Source: Akkermansiaceae bacterium UBA4145 (GTDB lineage: Bacteria > Verrucomicrobiota > Verrucomicrobiia > Verrucomicrobiales > Akkermansiaceae). Taken from it: a stretch of 30,011 nt of DNA. Made by a program: the position numbers and the translations under genes. The notes under the pieces were generated by a model, which had not been told where the DNA came from, made no database searches, and saw only the letters and a list, made by a program, of their open reading frames with translations. Shown here in pieces: positions 15,603-23,148 of the stretch (position 1 is its first letter; every line of letters begins with the position of its first letter). The stretch is taken from positions 1-30,011 of the forward strand of contig DFWB01000040.1 in the NCBI GenBank assembly GCA_002380675.1, read 5' to 3'.

Positions 15603-16997
15603 ATGGCTGATAGAGAGCACTATCATTTCATTGGCGTTTGCGGCACAGCAATGGGTGCTGTCGCCTCTGCCATGAAGGCCAGAGGGGTTAAAGTGACGGG
15701 ATCGGACGAGAAGGTTTATCCGCCCATGTCGACCTTCCTTGAGAACAGTGGAGTGGAGATCTTCGAGGGTTACCGAGCCTCGAATGTGCCTGAAAGTGCA
15801 GACGTGATTGTGATTGGGAATACAATCAGCCGGGGTAATGAGGAGGCTGAAGAGGTCCTGAACCGGAGACTTCTTTACCAAAGCCTGCCGGAGGTGCTGA
15901 AGGAGCAGTTTCTGAGGGGAAAACGTAATTTTGTGGTGGCAGGCACACACGGCAAGACGACAACCGCGGCCATGCTTGCGTGGGTGCTTAAAGAAGGAGA
16001 CCGTGACCCGGGGTATATGATAGGGGGAATTCCTGCCAATCTTGGTCAGGGGGCCTCTTTTACAGATTCTGAATTTAACGTGCTGGAGGGCGACGAATAC
16101 GACACTGCGTTTTTCGACAAACGATCAAAGTTTCTTCATTACCTTCCGGAGCTCGCAGTGATCAACAATATTGAATTCGATCATGCGGATATTTACGGGT
16201 CGCTTGAAGAGATCAAGATGAGCTTCCGAAGGCTTCTCAACATTGTGCCCGGGGGAGGCCTGGCCGTTGTCAATGGAGACGACCCCAATGTGATCGAAGT
16301 GATCGAGCAATCGCCATGTCCAGTGCGGACCATAGGCATGAGCGAGGGCTGTGAATGGAGGATTGAGAATCCAGTCTATCAAACAGAGGGAAGTAGTTTC
16401 CGTCTTGCTGGGGAAGACTACTTCATCCCCATGGTAGGAGAATTCAATGTCCGTAATGCGGCGATGGCAGTAGCAGGGGGGATATTTGCCGGTGTGAGAC
16501 CGGATCAAATCAGAAAATCCTTTGCGAGCTTCAAGGGAATTGCTCGCCGCCAACAGCTACGTGGGGAGGTTCGGGGAGTGAGGGTAATCGATGATTTTGC
16601 TCACCACCCGACGGCTATCAGGCTGGCCATCAAAGCCTTCCGGCAGCGGTATCCGGATTCCCGGATTTGGGCTATATTCGAGCCCCGGTCCAATACGACC
16701 AGGCGCAATATTTTCCAGAAGGAGCTTGCGGAGGCATTGGCAGGCGCTGATCGCGCGGTGGTGCCAGCCATCTCCGATCCGGGTAAATTTGCGGAGGCTG
16801 AAAGGCTTGATCCAGAGCAGCTTGTTCGGGATGTAGTGTCCCTCGGTGGGGAGGCAGTTTATATTCCCAGTGTGGGTGAGATTGCCAGGTATGTTGCGAT
16901 GCACGCCGAAGAGGACGACGTTGTCGCGGTTCTCAGCAATGGAGGATTCGGCGGGCTACATGAAATCCTGCTCTCAACGCTGGAAGAGAGAGATTAG
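15603..16997 (+). CDS. mpl: UDP-N-acetylmuramate:L-alanyl-gamma-D-glutamyl-meso-diaminopimelate ligase
   Basis: Mpl reattaches the recycled tripeptide L-Ala-gamma-D-Glu-meso-DAP to UDP-MurNAc, saving peptidoglycan fragments. The 464-residue protein has the Mur ligase N-terminal domain with the nucleotide-binding HFIGVCGTAMGAVA, the ATP-binding P-loop GTHGKTT at 114-120, EGDEYDTAFFDKRSKFLHY (the Mpl-type form of the central-domain motif), NNIEFDHADIY, and the C-terminal signature DDFAHHPTAI followed by EPRSNTTRRN. The DKRSKF variant separates Mpl from MurC. Activity implies a meso-DAP peptidoglycan, consistent with a Gram-negative wall. The start ATG at 15603 is preceded by a weak GAAG. It follows the HAD gene and converges on the coiled-coil gene. 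Confidence 0.95.
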   Translation: MADREHYHFIGVCGTAMGAVASAMKARGVKVTGSDEKVYPPMSTFLENSGVEIFEGYRASNVPESADVIVIGNTISRGNEEAEEVLNRRLLYQSLPEVLKEQFLRGKRNFVVAGTHGKTTTAAMLAWVLKEGDRDPGYMIGGIPANLGQGASFTDSEFNVLEGDEYDTAFFDKRSKFLHYLPELAVINNIEFDHADIYGSLEEIKMSFRRLLNIVPGGGLAVVNGDDPNVIEVIEQSPCPVRTIGMSEGCEWRIENPVYQTEGSSFRLAGEDYFIPMVGEFNVRNAAMAVAGGIFAGVRPDQIRKSFASFKGIARRQQLRGEVRGVRVIDDFAHHPTAIRLAIKAFRQRYPDSRIWAIFEPRSNTTRRNIFQKELAEALAGADRAVVPAISDPGKFAEAERLDPEQLVRDVVSLGGEAVYIPSVGEIARYVAMHAEEDDVVAVLSNGGFGGLHEILLSTLEERD

Positions 16998-17064
16998 AGG
17001 AGCAATGCCGGAGGGTCGTCTTGAGGTCACGGGAGAGGTTGCAGGCGACACTTTCGACCCTGTT

Positions 17065-17949
17065 TCAGATAGAGAGGTCATCTTTTTCACCCGCGAGTCT
17101 CCTGTTGAGCCGGATAGAGAGACCAAGTGCAGATATCTGCTTGATGAGCCCGTGATGCCTGGAAGCGACCTCAGCAAGAGCGGGGTCGCGGTATCTCGCC
17201 AGAATGTAACGACCGATTTCCGCAAAGAAACCGTTCATTTGGCCCTCCAGTGAGTTCAGTTCCAAGCGGTTGTGAGACAAGTCACGATTCGCCTTGCCTA
17301 GATTTTGATAGCTGCCGAGGGTCTCTCCGCGAATTGACGTGCGCTTGGTTTCGATCTGGATTTCAAGATCCTTGAGGGAGCGTTCAGCAGTCTCGATTTC
17401 GGTGAGGACCGCATCGCGGCGCTCCCGCAGACTCTTGAACTTGTTCTTAAGATGAACAAGCTCCTCTTTTGAAGTAGCTATTTCTGGAGTGTCCCCGGAC
17501 CCCTCTGCAATGAGAACTTCGAGCTTGGCCTTGATGCCCTCGTGCTGCCTTCGAATTGATCTGGCCTCGGATATGACAACCTCATGTTCAGACCGGAGCC
17601 GCTCACCAGACTCTTTCATTTTTTCCCTCTCCTCGACAAGGGACTTGGTGCGGTCAACGACCATCTCAAGCAATTCTTCCCGTTGATCCTGTGACTTTTG
17701 CAGGTCTCCACTAGCGACTTCGATTTCGCTGACGAGTTCCTTGTGCTTCATGGACATGCGCCGCAGGTTCCAGTATTCCGCGGAGAGTTCTTCGACGTGC
17801 TCTGTTTCTGCCCAGGTAAGCTGGCCGAGAACCTCTTCCGCTTCCCGGAAAAGATGGAATTCTGTTGCTGCTTGGGTTGCGTGGCGCCTCCGCATCGAGA
17901 TGCCGAAGGTCTGCGCGATGCGCCAGATGAAGTAGCGAGACTGGGTCAT
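17065..17949 (-). CDS. Hypothetical coiled-coil protein
   Basis: I do not recognise this 294-residue protein. Residues about 40-245 are almost entirely charged heptad-like sequence rich in Glu, Lys, Arg and Leu with very few Pro or Gly, indicating long coiled coils. A Gly/Pro break near 150-156 (GSGDTPE) probably divides two helical segments. The N-terminus (MTQSRYFIWRIAQTFG) is amphipathic rather than a signal peptide, and the C-terminal 50 residues form a more ordinary helical domain with many Arg. It lies 53 bp downstream of acs on the same strand. It could be a structural or filament-like cytoplasmic protein, but nothing shown here assigns a function. The composition matches neighbouring genes, so there is no sign of transfer. 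Confidence 0.7.
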   Translation of the reverse strand: MTQSRYFIWRIAQTFGISMRRRHATQAATEFHLFREAEEVLGQLTWAETEHVEELSAEYWNLRRMSMKHKELVSEIEVASGDLQKSQDQREELLEMVVDRTKSLVEEREKMKESGERLRSEHEVVISEARSIRRQHEGIKAKLEVLIAEGSGDTPEIATSKEELVHLKNKFKSLRERRDAVLTEIETAERSLKDLEIQIETKRTSIRGETLGSYQNLGKANRDLSHNRLELNSLEGQMNGFFAEIGRYILARYRDPALAEVASRHHGLIKQISALGLSIRLNRRLAGEKDDLSI

Positions 17950-18002
17950 TGTTTTCCAATACTCGCATCGGGCAGGGATGCCCCATGCAATGGAGAGAGG
18001 GG

Positions 18003-19952
18003 CTACTTCTTAAGGTTTTTCTGCAGGTTACTCACTACGCTGAAATCCTCGAGGGTAGTAATATTTCCTGTCACGCCACCAGTGGCGACCAGCTCCTTGA
18101 GAATACGACGCATAATTTTTCCAGAGCGCGTTTTAGGCAAGGCCGGGGTGAGGTGAATTTCGTCTGGGCGAGCAATCGCTCCGATAGCTTTGGCAACATG
18201 TCCCTTAAGAGTCTTCTCGGTTGTTTTTACGGCACGAACTCCCTCCTTAAGCGTTACGAAAGCAACGACTCCCTGGCCCTTGATCTCGTGAGGGCGCCCC
18301 ACTACTGCAGCTTCCGCAACGTCTGGATGGGATACGAGAGCACTTTCCACCTCTGCCGTTCCGAGTCGATGACCAGATACATTCAGAACGTCGTCGAGTC
18401 TTCCCACAATCCAGAAGTTCCCATCCTTGTCGGTCCGAGCCCCGTCTCCAGCGGTGTAGATCCCCTTAAAGTCGTTCCAGTAGGTTTTACGGTAGCGGCT
18501 CCTGTCGCCGTAAATAGTCCGGAGCATGGAAGGCCACGGCTTACGAATGACCAGTCGTCCACCCTCATCAGGACCGCACTCATTGCCCTCGTCATCAAGA
18601 ATTGCAGCGTCTACGCCGAAGAAGGGAAGGGTGGCTGTGCCCGGCTTGGTTGGAGTGCAGCCGGGGAGTGGTGAGATCATGATGGACCCGGTCTCGGTCT
18701 GCCACCATGTGTCGACTATTGGACAGCGCTTCGATCCGATTTTTTCATAATACCACATCCAGGCCTCAGGGTTGATGGGTTCTCCCACCGTTCCCAGAAG
18801 ACGCAGAGAGGAAAGATCGTGGCGGTCAGGAAACTTGTCCCCTGCCTTAATAAAGGCTCTTATCGCCGTGGGTGCAGTGTAGAATGTGGTGACGCCATAT
18901 TTCTCGATAATATTCCAGAAACGACCGAAATCCGGATGGTTCGGAGCTCCCTCATACATGACCTGCGTTACCCCATTGGCGAGAGGACCGAAGACTATGT
19001 AGGAATGTCCGGTGATCCACCCAACGTCTGCAGTGCACCAGTAGACGTCGTCATCCTGCATATCGAAGATATATTTACAGGAGGTATAACTACCGACCAG
19101 ATATCCCCCACTGGAATGCAGGATTCCCTTCGGCTTCCCGGTTGACCCCGAGGTATACAGGATAAAGAGAGGGTGTTCGCTGTCGAACCCCTTTGGAGTG
19201 TGAGAGGGCGATACTTTTTCGGCTTCCTTGTGCCACCAGACATCCCGTCCTCGCCGCATGTTTATTTTTTCTCCGGTTCTCTGGTAGACGATACAGCGCT
19301 TGACCCCTTTGTATTTTTGGAGTGCTTCATCGACGCTCTTCTTGAGTTCGACGATCTTACCGCGTCGGTATCCTCCATCGGCGGTAACTACGGCAGTGGC
19401 GCCAGAGTCTTCCAGGCGATCTACGATGGATTCAGCGGAGAAGCCCCCGAATACCACGGAGTGAACAGCGCCGATCCGGGCGCAGGCCAACATGGCAATC
19501 GCGGCTTCAGGAACCATGGGCATATAGATCAGGACCCGATCCTTCGCCTTGACTCCATTGGCCTCGAGGATATTGGCAAAGCGGCACACTTCCTGGTGGA
19601 GCTGGTGGTATGTGAGAACTCTTTGGTCTCCAGGTTCACCTTCCCAGATGATAGCAGCCTTGTTTTTCCGGCCGTTAGTAAGGTGACGGTCCACGCAATT
19701 TTCAGCAACATTGAGGCGCGCTCCGGTGAACCACTTAGCGAATGGAGGATTCCAATCGAGGACCTTTTTCCAGCGTTTCTGCCAGTGGAGCTCCTTGGCT
19801 TCGCGGGCCCAGAAAGAGGCCGGCTTTTCGATCGATTCCCGATACATCCGCCTATACTGGGCCATGCTGGAAATTCGGGCCTTCTTCGAGAATTCCCGGG
19901 AGGGTTTGAAAACGCGGTTTTCGGAGAGGTGGCTCTCAATCTTCTTACTCAT
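18003..19952 (-). CDS. acs: Acetyl-coenzyme A synthetase
   Basis: Acs converts acetate, ATP and CoA to acetyl-CoA through acetyl-AMP, allowing acetate use. The 649-residue protein is close to the E. coli length (652). It contains FGGFSAESI, the phosphate-binding loop YTSGSTGKPKG, TADVGWITGHSYIVFGPL, DTWWQTETGS, YTAGDGARTDKDG, and the regulatory/catalytic Lys612 in KTRSGKIMRR, the site usually controlled by acetylation. WWQTETG with the preceding residues fits the acetate-specific subgroup rather than propionyl-CoA synthetases. The start is the ATG at 19952 with AGG about 6 nt upstream. The coiled-coil gene follows 53 bp downstream, and the pseudouridine synthase gene lies 73 bp upstream on the same strand. 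Confidence 0.96.
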   Translation of the reverse strand: MSKKIESHLSENRVFKPSREFSKKARISSMAQYRRMYRESIEKPASFWAREAKELHWQKRWKKVLDWNPPFAKWFTGARLNVAENCVDRHLTNGRKNKAAIIWEGEPGDQRVLTYHQLHQEVCRFANILEANGVKAKDRVLIYMPMVPEAAIAMLACARIGAVHSVVFGGFSAESIVDRLEDSGATAVVTADGGYRRGKIVELKKSVDEALQKYKGVKRCIVYQRTGEKINMRRGRDVWWHKEAEKVSPSHTPKGFDSEHPLFILYTSGSTGKPKGILHSSGGYLVGSYTSCKYIFDMQDDDVYWCTADVGWITGHSYIVFGPLANGVTQVMYEGAPNHPDFGRFWNIIEKYGVTTFYTAPTAIRAFIKAGDKFPDRHDLSSLRLLGTVGEPINPEAWMWYYEKIGSKRCPIVDTWWQTETGSIMISPLPGCTPTKPGTATLPFFGVDAAILDDEGNECGPDEGGRLVIRKPWPSMLRTIYGDRSRYRKTYWNDFKGIYTAGDGARTDKDGNFWIVGRLDDVLNVSGHRLGTAEVESALVSHPDVAEAAVVGRPHEIKGQGVVAFVTLKEGVRAVKTTEKTLKGHVAKAIGAIARPDEIHLTPALPKTRSGKIMRRILKELVATGGVTGNITTLEDFSVVSNLQKNLKK

Positions 19953-20025
19953 GTGCCTGACTGGAAAGTTGCCGTCCCAAGGTGTTTACCCAACAGGATG
20001 ACCGGTTGCAAGGCAGGGAGCTGGA

Positions 20026-20742
20026 TCAGGCCTCGGCCGGAGGATCAAGGCTGAGCAGCTCGACCTCGTGGTGCTCAAGATGTCGCCAACGGCCGGGGCG
20101 CAGCTCTGGGTCAGTAAGACGGCCAATTCTTATCCGGAAAAGCTTCTCAACCTCATATCCAAGAGTTTTGAACATTTCGCGGATCTGTCGCTTGAGGCCG
20201 GTTTCCAGTATGATGGAGACGCGACGAGGAGATAGCCTTTTGGTAGATTTCGCCCGGGCATATCCCTCCGGGGTTTGAACTCCTGCTACGAGTTTCTTCA
20301 GGACCTGGTAATCGATTGAGCTTGTCAGAGTGACGCGATATTCCTTCTCAACCTTGTTACTTGGATGGGTCAGGCGGTTAGCGAGGTCCCCGTCATTGGT
20401 CAGAACTAAAAGGCCTTCCGAATCCCGGTCAAGCCGGCCAACGTGGTTCAAATGGGAAAACTTTGGGGGTAGCAATTCGTAGATCGTTGCTCTTTCCAGC
20501 TCATCGTGTTTCGAGCACACATACCCTCGTGGTTTTTTCAGGAGGATCGTTGTGGTTTTCTTCGGAGAAACTCTTTTGCCTTCAACCCGTAGGATGTCGC
20601 CCTCCTGTATGCGGGTGGCTGGGTTAGTGCAGGCCTCTCCGTTAAGAGTAACGCCACCACGTTGGACCAGTGCGTCGCACGCGCGGCGAGATCCTAATCC
20701 GCAGGAGGCAAGGAACTTGTTCAGGCGGGTGCCCTCAAGCAT
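20026..20742 (-). CDS. Pseudouridine synthase, RsuA/RluB/RluE/RluF family
   Basis: The enzyme isomerises a specific uridine to pseudouridine in rRNA. The 238-residue protein has an N-terminal S4 RNA-binding domain (residues about 4-55: RLNKFLASCGLGSRRACDALVQRGGVTLNG) and then the catalytic domain. The catalytic Asp is D105 in GRLDRDSEGLLVLTNDG, and GLKRQIREMF is the conserved helix near the C-terminus. KPRGYVCS recalls RsuA, while GRLDRDSEGLLVLTNDG is closer to RluB, so I do not assign the target site. The start is the ATG at 20742; no Shine-Dalgarno sequence is visible. It sits 87 bp downstream of the small basic protein gene on the same strand. Confidence 0.92.
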   Translation of the reverse strand: MLEGTRLNKFLASCGLGSRRACDALVQRGGVTLNGEACTNPATRIQEGDILRVEGKRVSPKKTTTILLKKPRGYVCSKHDELERATIYELLPPKFSHLNHVGRLDRDSEGLLVLTNDGDLANRLTHPSNKVEKEYRVTLTSSIDYQVLKKLVAGVQTPEGYARAKSTKRLSPRRVSIILETGLKRQIREMFKTLGYEVEKLFRIRIGRLTDPELRPGRWRHLEHHEVELLSLDPPAEA

Positions 20743-20829
20743 GAGACGACTTTGTGACAGATAAGGCGGAACCTTCCGGTCCCGCCCTTTTCAAAAATTA
20801 CGTTCTGAAGAGAAAGCAAGGCGAGGTTC

Positions 20830-20985
20830 CTATCCCTCAGACTTGGTTTTGGGCAGGCCAACCGGGCTTTGCCCCTCTTTCCACTGTCCGCGCTCCTTGA
20901 GAATCTTGACGCGCTCGAAGCGTTTCAGGACGGAGCGATTGCCGGTGGATCCACCGCTGGTTTTGAGGCTGTTATGCTTGGACAT
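20830..20985 (-). CDS. Small basic protein of the Verrucomicrobia/Planctomycetes type
   Basis: This 51-residue gene is easily missed because of its size. The translation begins MSKHNSLKTSGGSTGNRSVL and ends VGLPKTKSEG, with FERVKILKERGQWKEGQS between. This is the layout of the small basic protein described in Verrucomicrobia and Planctomycetes: an opening 'MS.H.SL', a central 'R.VL.R.ERi..Lk..G.w.eg.s' and a closing 'GLPKt'. It is Lys/Arg-rich and presumably binds nucleic acid or the ribosome, but its function is not established. It starts at the ATG at 20985 and sits between sufT and the rRNA pseudouridine synthase gene, a translation-related neighbour. It is useful as a phylum marker. Confidence 0.85.
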   Translation of the reverse strand: MSKHNSLKTSGGSTGNRSVLKRFERVKILKERGQWKEGQSPVGLPKTKSEG

Positions 20986-21076
20986 GGAATCAGACCCTGA
21001 TGGGGGGGCGGGACGCTAGTTTGAATTCCCAAATTTGGCAAGGGGGAAGTCCAATTGGGCCTCAAGAGCCTGCGAA

Positions 21077-21622
21077 TTAGATCATTCCTAGCTTCATCTT
21101 ACCTTCCTCCGTGATCATATCCTGGTTCCAGGGAGGATCCCATACGAGCTCAACCCGGGCATCTTCAATCTCCTCAACGGTCATGATGCGTGCTTGCGCG
21201 TCGGCAGCAATAGCGGGGCCCATGCCGCAACCAGGCGCGGTCAGAGTCATCTTTACGTTCACGACCTTTTTATCTTCCTCGTCGTCCACCGTGCAATCGT
21301 AGACCAGTCCCAGGTTAACAATATCTACCGGAATTTCTGGGTCATAGACCTGTTTAAGCTGATGCCAGACCTGCTCCATCAAGGGAGCGGATTTCATTTC
21401 CTGGTCCTTCTGGGCCTTTTCCTCATTGGCCGCCTGATCGATGTCAAGGGCATCTGCATCGTTCGAAGAGATTCTGGCGAGTCCGGCCGATGTTGCCACC
21501 GTATAGGTGCCCCCGAGGCTCTGGGTGATCACGACTGGCGTGCCAGCAGGGAGAGAAATGGTATCACCAGAGGGAATCTGAATGGCATCGACATCGCGTG
21601 TAAGAGGGATTTCCTGGTTCAT
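21077..21622 (-). CDS. sufT: Fe-S assembly protein SufT (MIP18/DUF59 family)
   Basis: SufT helps mature iron-sulphur proteins. The 181-residue protein has the N-terminal SufT-type extension (PLTRDVDAIQIPSGDTISLPAGT) and a C-terminal MIP18/DUF59 domain. That domain carries DPEIPVDIVNLGLVYD (94-109) and the loop LTAPGCGMGP with conserved Cys132. WDPPWNQDMITEEGKMKLGM closes the domain. It lacks signal and membrane segments. It starts 27 bp after the IscU-like gene on the same strand, so the two very probably form an operon for cluster assembly. No cysteine desulfurase or SufBCD gene is in the window. Confidence 0.93.
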   Translation of the reverse strand: MNQEIPLTRDVDAIQIPSGDTISLPAGTPVVITQSLGGTYTVATSAGLARISSNDADALDIDQAANEEKAQKDQEMKSAPLMEQVWHQLKQVYDPEIPVDIVNLGLVYDCTVDDEEDKKVVNVKMTLTAPGCGMGPAIAADAQARIMTVEEIEDARVELVWDPPWNQDMITEEGKMKLGMI

Positions 21623-21649
21623 GGGAGACGGGTGTGGCGGTTTCTATGA

Positions 21650-22123
21650 CTATTCCTGATCACCTTCAAGTGGGACGATCTTTATATTGCCCTGCTGTTG
21701 GCTGGAAATGGATTGGGCGAGGGTAGGTGCGGTGGACTCGTCTTGCTGCTCGCGGTTCTCGCCGAGAGCGTTGTGAAGAGCTCCTTCGACGAGTTGGCCA
21801 CAATGAATTTTCATCGGAGGCAGGGGCCCGAGGTCTCCGGTCAGGTCATCAGGGGAAAGTTTGCGGGCATCTTCAACGGATTTACCCTTCAGGAGCTCGG
21901 TTGCCATTGAGGCTACGGCGATCGCGGTTTGACATCCGAAGGATTGGAAAGAGGCCCGGTCGATAACCTTCTTGCCATCTTTCTCCGTGAACTTCAGCCA
22001 CATCCGCAACATGTCCCCACAATCTGCCGAGCCTGCCGTGCCTACGCTATCAGCATCTTCCATCTCACCCACGTTCCGGGGGTTGGCCATGGCCTCACGA
22101 GCTTTGTCCTCGAAATTGGTCAT
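21650..22123 (-). CDS. IscU/NifU-N-type iron-sulphur cluster scaffold
   Basis: This protein builds Fe-S clusters as a scaffold. From the ATG at 22123 it has 157 residues. The three cluster-binding Cys of the family are present: C35 in SADCGDML, C64 in FGCQTAIA and C108 in IHCGQLVEGAL, with the conserved Asp in DCGD and the His next to C108. The N-terminal block DKAREAMANPRNVGEMEDAD is typical. A Gln/Ser-rich tail of about 40 residues beyond the core is unusual for IscU (about 128 residues) and may be disordered. A TTG at 22153 would add 10 residues, but the ATG has AGG about 6-8 nt upstream. It is followed by sufT after 27 bp. Confidence 0.92.
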   Translation of the reverse strand: MTNFEDKAREAMANPRNVGEMEDADSVGTAGSADCGDMLRMWLKFTEKDGKKVIDRASFQSFGCQTAIAVASMATELLKGKSVEDARKLSPDDLTGDLGPLPPMKIHCGQLVEGALHNALGENREQQDESTAPTLAQSISSQQQGNIKIVPLEGDQE

Positions 22124-22431
22124 TTCTGCCTGAAAGAAACCATGATGATCCAAAGGTTTAAACGAGAAAATAAGGCTCGTGGGATGATTGGAGGCGGATC
22201 TGAGGCGAGGATGAACATGAGTGGAGTCTGCCTCAGTCTTTCATCAGTCTTGCAAGATGTCCCGGGGGTCTTTTGAATCACGAGGCGTCAATCTGATGGG
22301 TTTCTGTGCAGGATTCACAGGGAGATGCGTGAAACGAGGTGATTTAAGGCAGAATCACGCGCAAGGAGGACTCTCCTTGAGGTGAGGCTGAAAATCCAGA
22401 TTGAATACTGCGATGGCATACGGTTCGAGTG
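22124..22431. other. Divergent region with several inverted repeats upstream of the DUF374-folD pair
   Basis: No gene is visible in these 308 bp. Three short inverted repeats lie in succession in the half nearer the acyltransferase gene: CTGTG/CACAG (22304-22320, 7-nt loop), GCGTGA/TCACGC (22327-22360, 22-nt loop) and CAAGGAG/CTCCTTG (22362-22379, 4-nt loop). A further ACGAG/CTCGT repeat is at 22162-22180, nearer the IscU-like gene. They could form a structured leader or operator sites. None is followed by a T-run. No clear promoter pair could be assigned. Confidence 0.4.
22362..22379 (+). repeat. Perfect 7-bp stem with 4-nt loop
   Basis: CAAGGAG and CTCCTTG flank GACT in a compact hairpin about 53 bp upstream of the acyltransferase start. 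It contains an AAGGAG that would resemble a ribosome-binding site, but no start codon follows at suitable spacing, so it is more likely structural. Confidence 0.45.
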
Positions 22432-23148
22432 ATGAAGCATAAGCAGCAGGGCCGTGAGATTCGAACCAGCTTTAAAATGCGGGGTCTCGGCGCGCTGGTG
22501 GGGTGGCTCTTGCGGTTATACGCGGTGACGCTTCGCATCAAGGTTGTGGATCACTGCGGACTCACCGACCGGGGAAAGCATGAGAAGCCGCTATTGTGGT
22601 GTCTCTGGCATAACCGGATCGCGGGAACGCTGATGGCACGCCGTCGTGTCTTCGGTTGGCGGAAAGGGGCCGTCCTGACCAGTGCCAGCCACGACGGAGC
22701 GGGGCTGGCGGCGGTGGCAAAAGTGATGGGTCTCGAGGCGGTCCGGGGGTCAAGTTCTCGACGGGGCTCAGCAGCATTAAGGGAAATGGTACGGGCGGTG
22801 GGGCGTGGTCTGGATATATGTGTGACCCCCGATGGGCCGCGTGGGCCAAGGTATCAATTGAGTCCGGGTCTGATCAAGCTGGCTCAGATGACGGGGTCCC
22901 CGGTAATGGCCGTCCACATCCACTTCGGATGTGCGTTTCGGCTCAAGACGTGGGACCGTTTCGTTCTACCCCTTCCCTTTAGTAAACTGACCATCATTTT
23001 TGACGAGCTGCTTGATGTGCCGCGGCAGATGGATGACGATGCCTTCGAAGCCAAGCGCATTGAGGTTGAGAATTTGATGCGCAGTGGAGCAGATGACCTA
23101 GACTCGCCAATAAATGACCATTCTGAACGGAAAAGAGATAGCGGCTGA
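22432..23148 (+). CDS. DUF374 family lysophospholipid acyltransferase-like protein
   Basis: The 238-residue protein matches the DUF374 acyltransferase pattern: LWCLWHNRI (His in the family's first block), SHDGAGLAAVAKVMGLEAVRGSSSRRGSAALREM, then TPDGPRGPRYQLSPGLIKLAQMTGSPV. These blocks include the His and Asp-Gly elements expected for an acyl-transfer site. A weakly hydrophobic N-terminal segment (GALVGWLLRLYAVTL) may associate with the inner membrane. DUF374 proteins are related to LPS/lipid A acyltransferases and several sit in LPS gene clusters, so a lipid A role is plausible but unproven. Codon 22429 is GTG and codon 22432 is ATG; I use the ATG. The 3' end overlaps folD by 35 bp in another frame. 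Confidence 0.87.
   Translation: MKHKQQGREIRTSFKMRGLGALVGWLLRLYAVTLRIKVVDHCGLTDRGKHEKPLLWCLWHNRIAGTLMARRRVFGWRKGAVLTSASHDGAGLAAVAKVMGLEAVRGSSSRRGSAALREMVRAVGRGLDICVTPDGPRGPRYQLSPGLIKLAQMTGSPVMAVHIHFGCAFRLKTWDRFVLPLPFSKLTIIFDELLDVPRQMDDDAFEAKRIEVENLMRSGADDLDSPINDHSERKRDSG

Noticed and set aside
19173..20054. 293-codon plus-strand frame over the 5' half of acs
   Set aside because: It is long but antisense to highly conserved acetyl-CoA synthetase residues; no motif or start signal supports it.
22304..22379. Tetrahydrofolate riboswitch upstream of the folD operon
   Set aside because: Hairpins are present but I could not match the conserved junction sequences of known THF riboswitches, and folD is the second gene after an acyltransferase gene.
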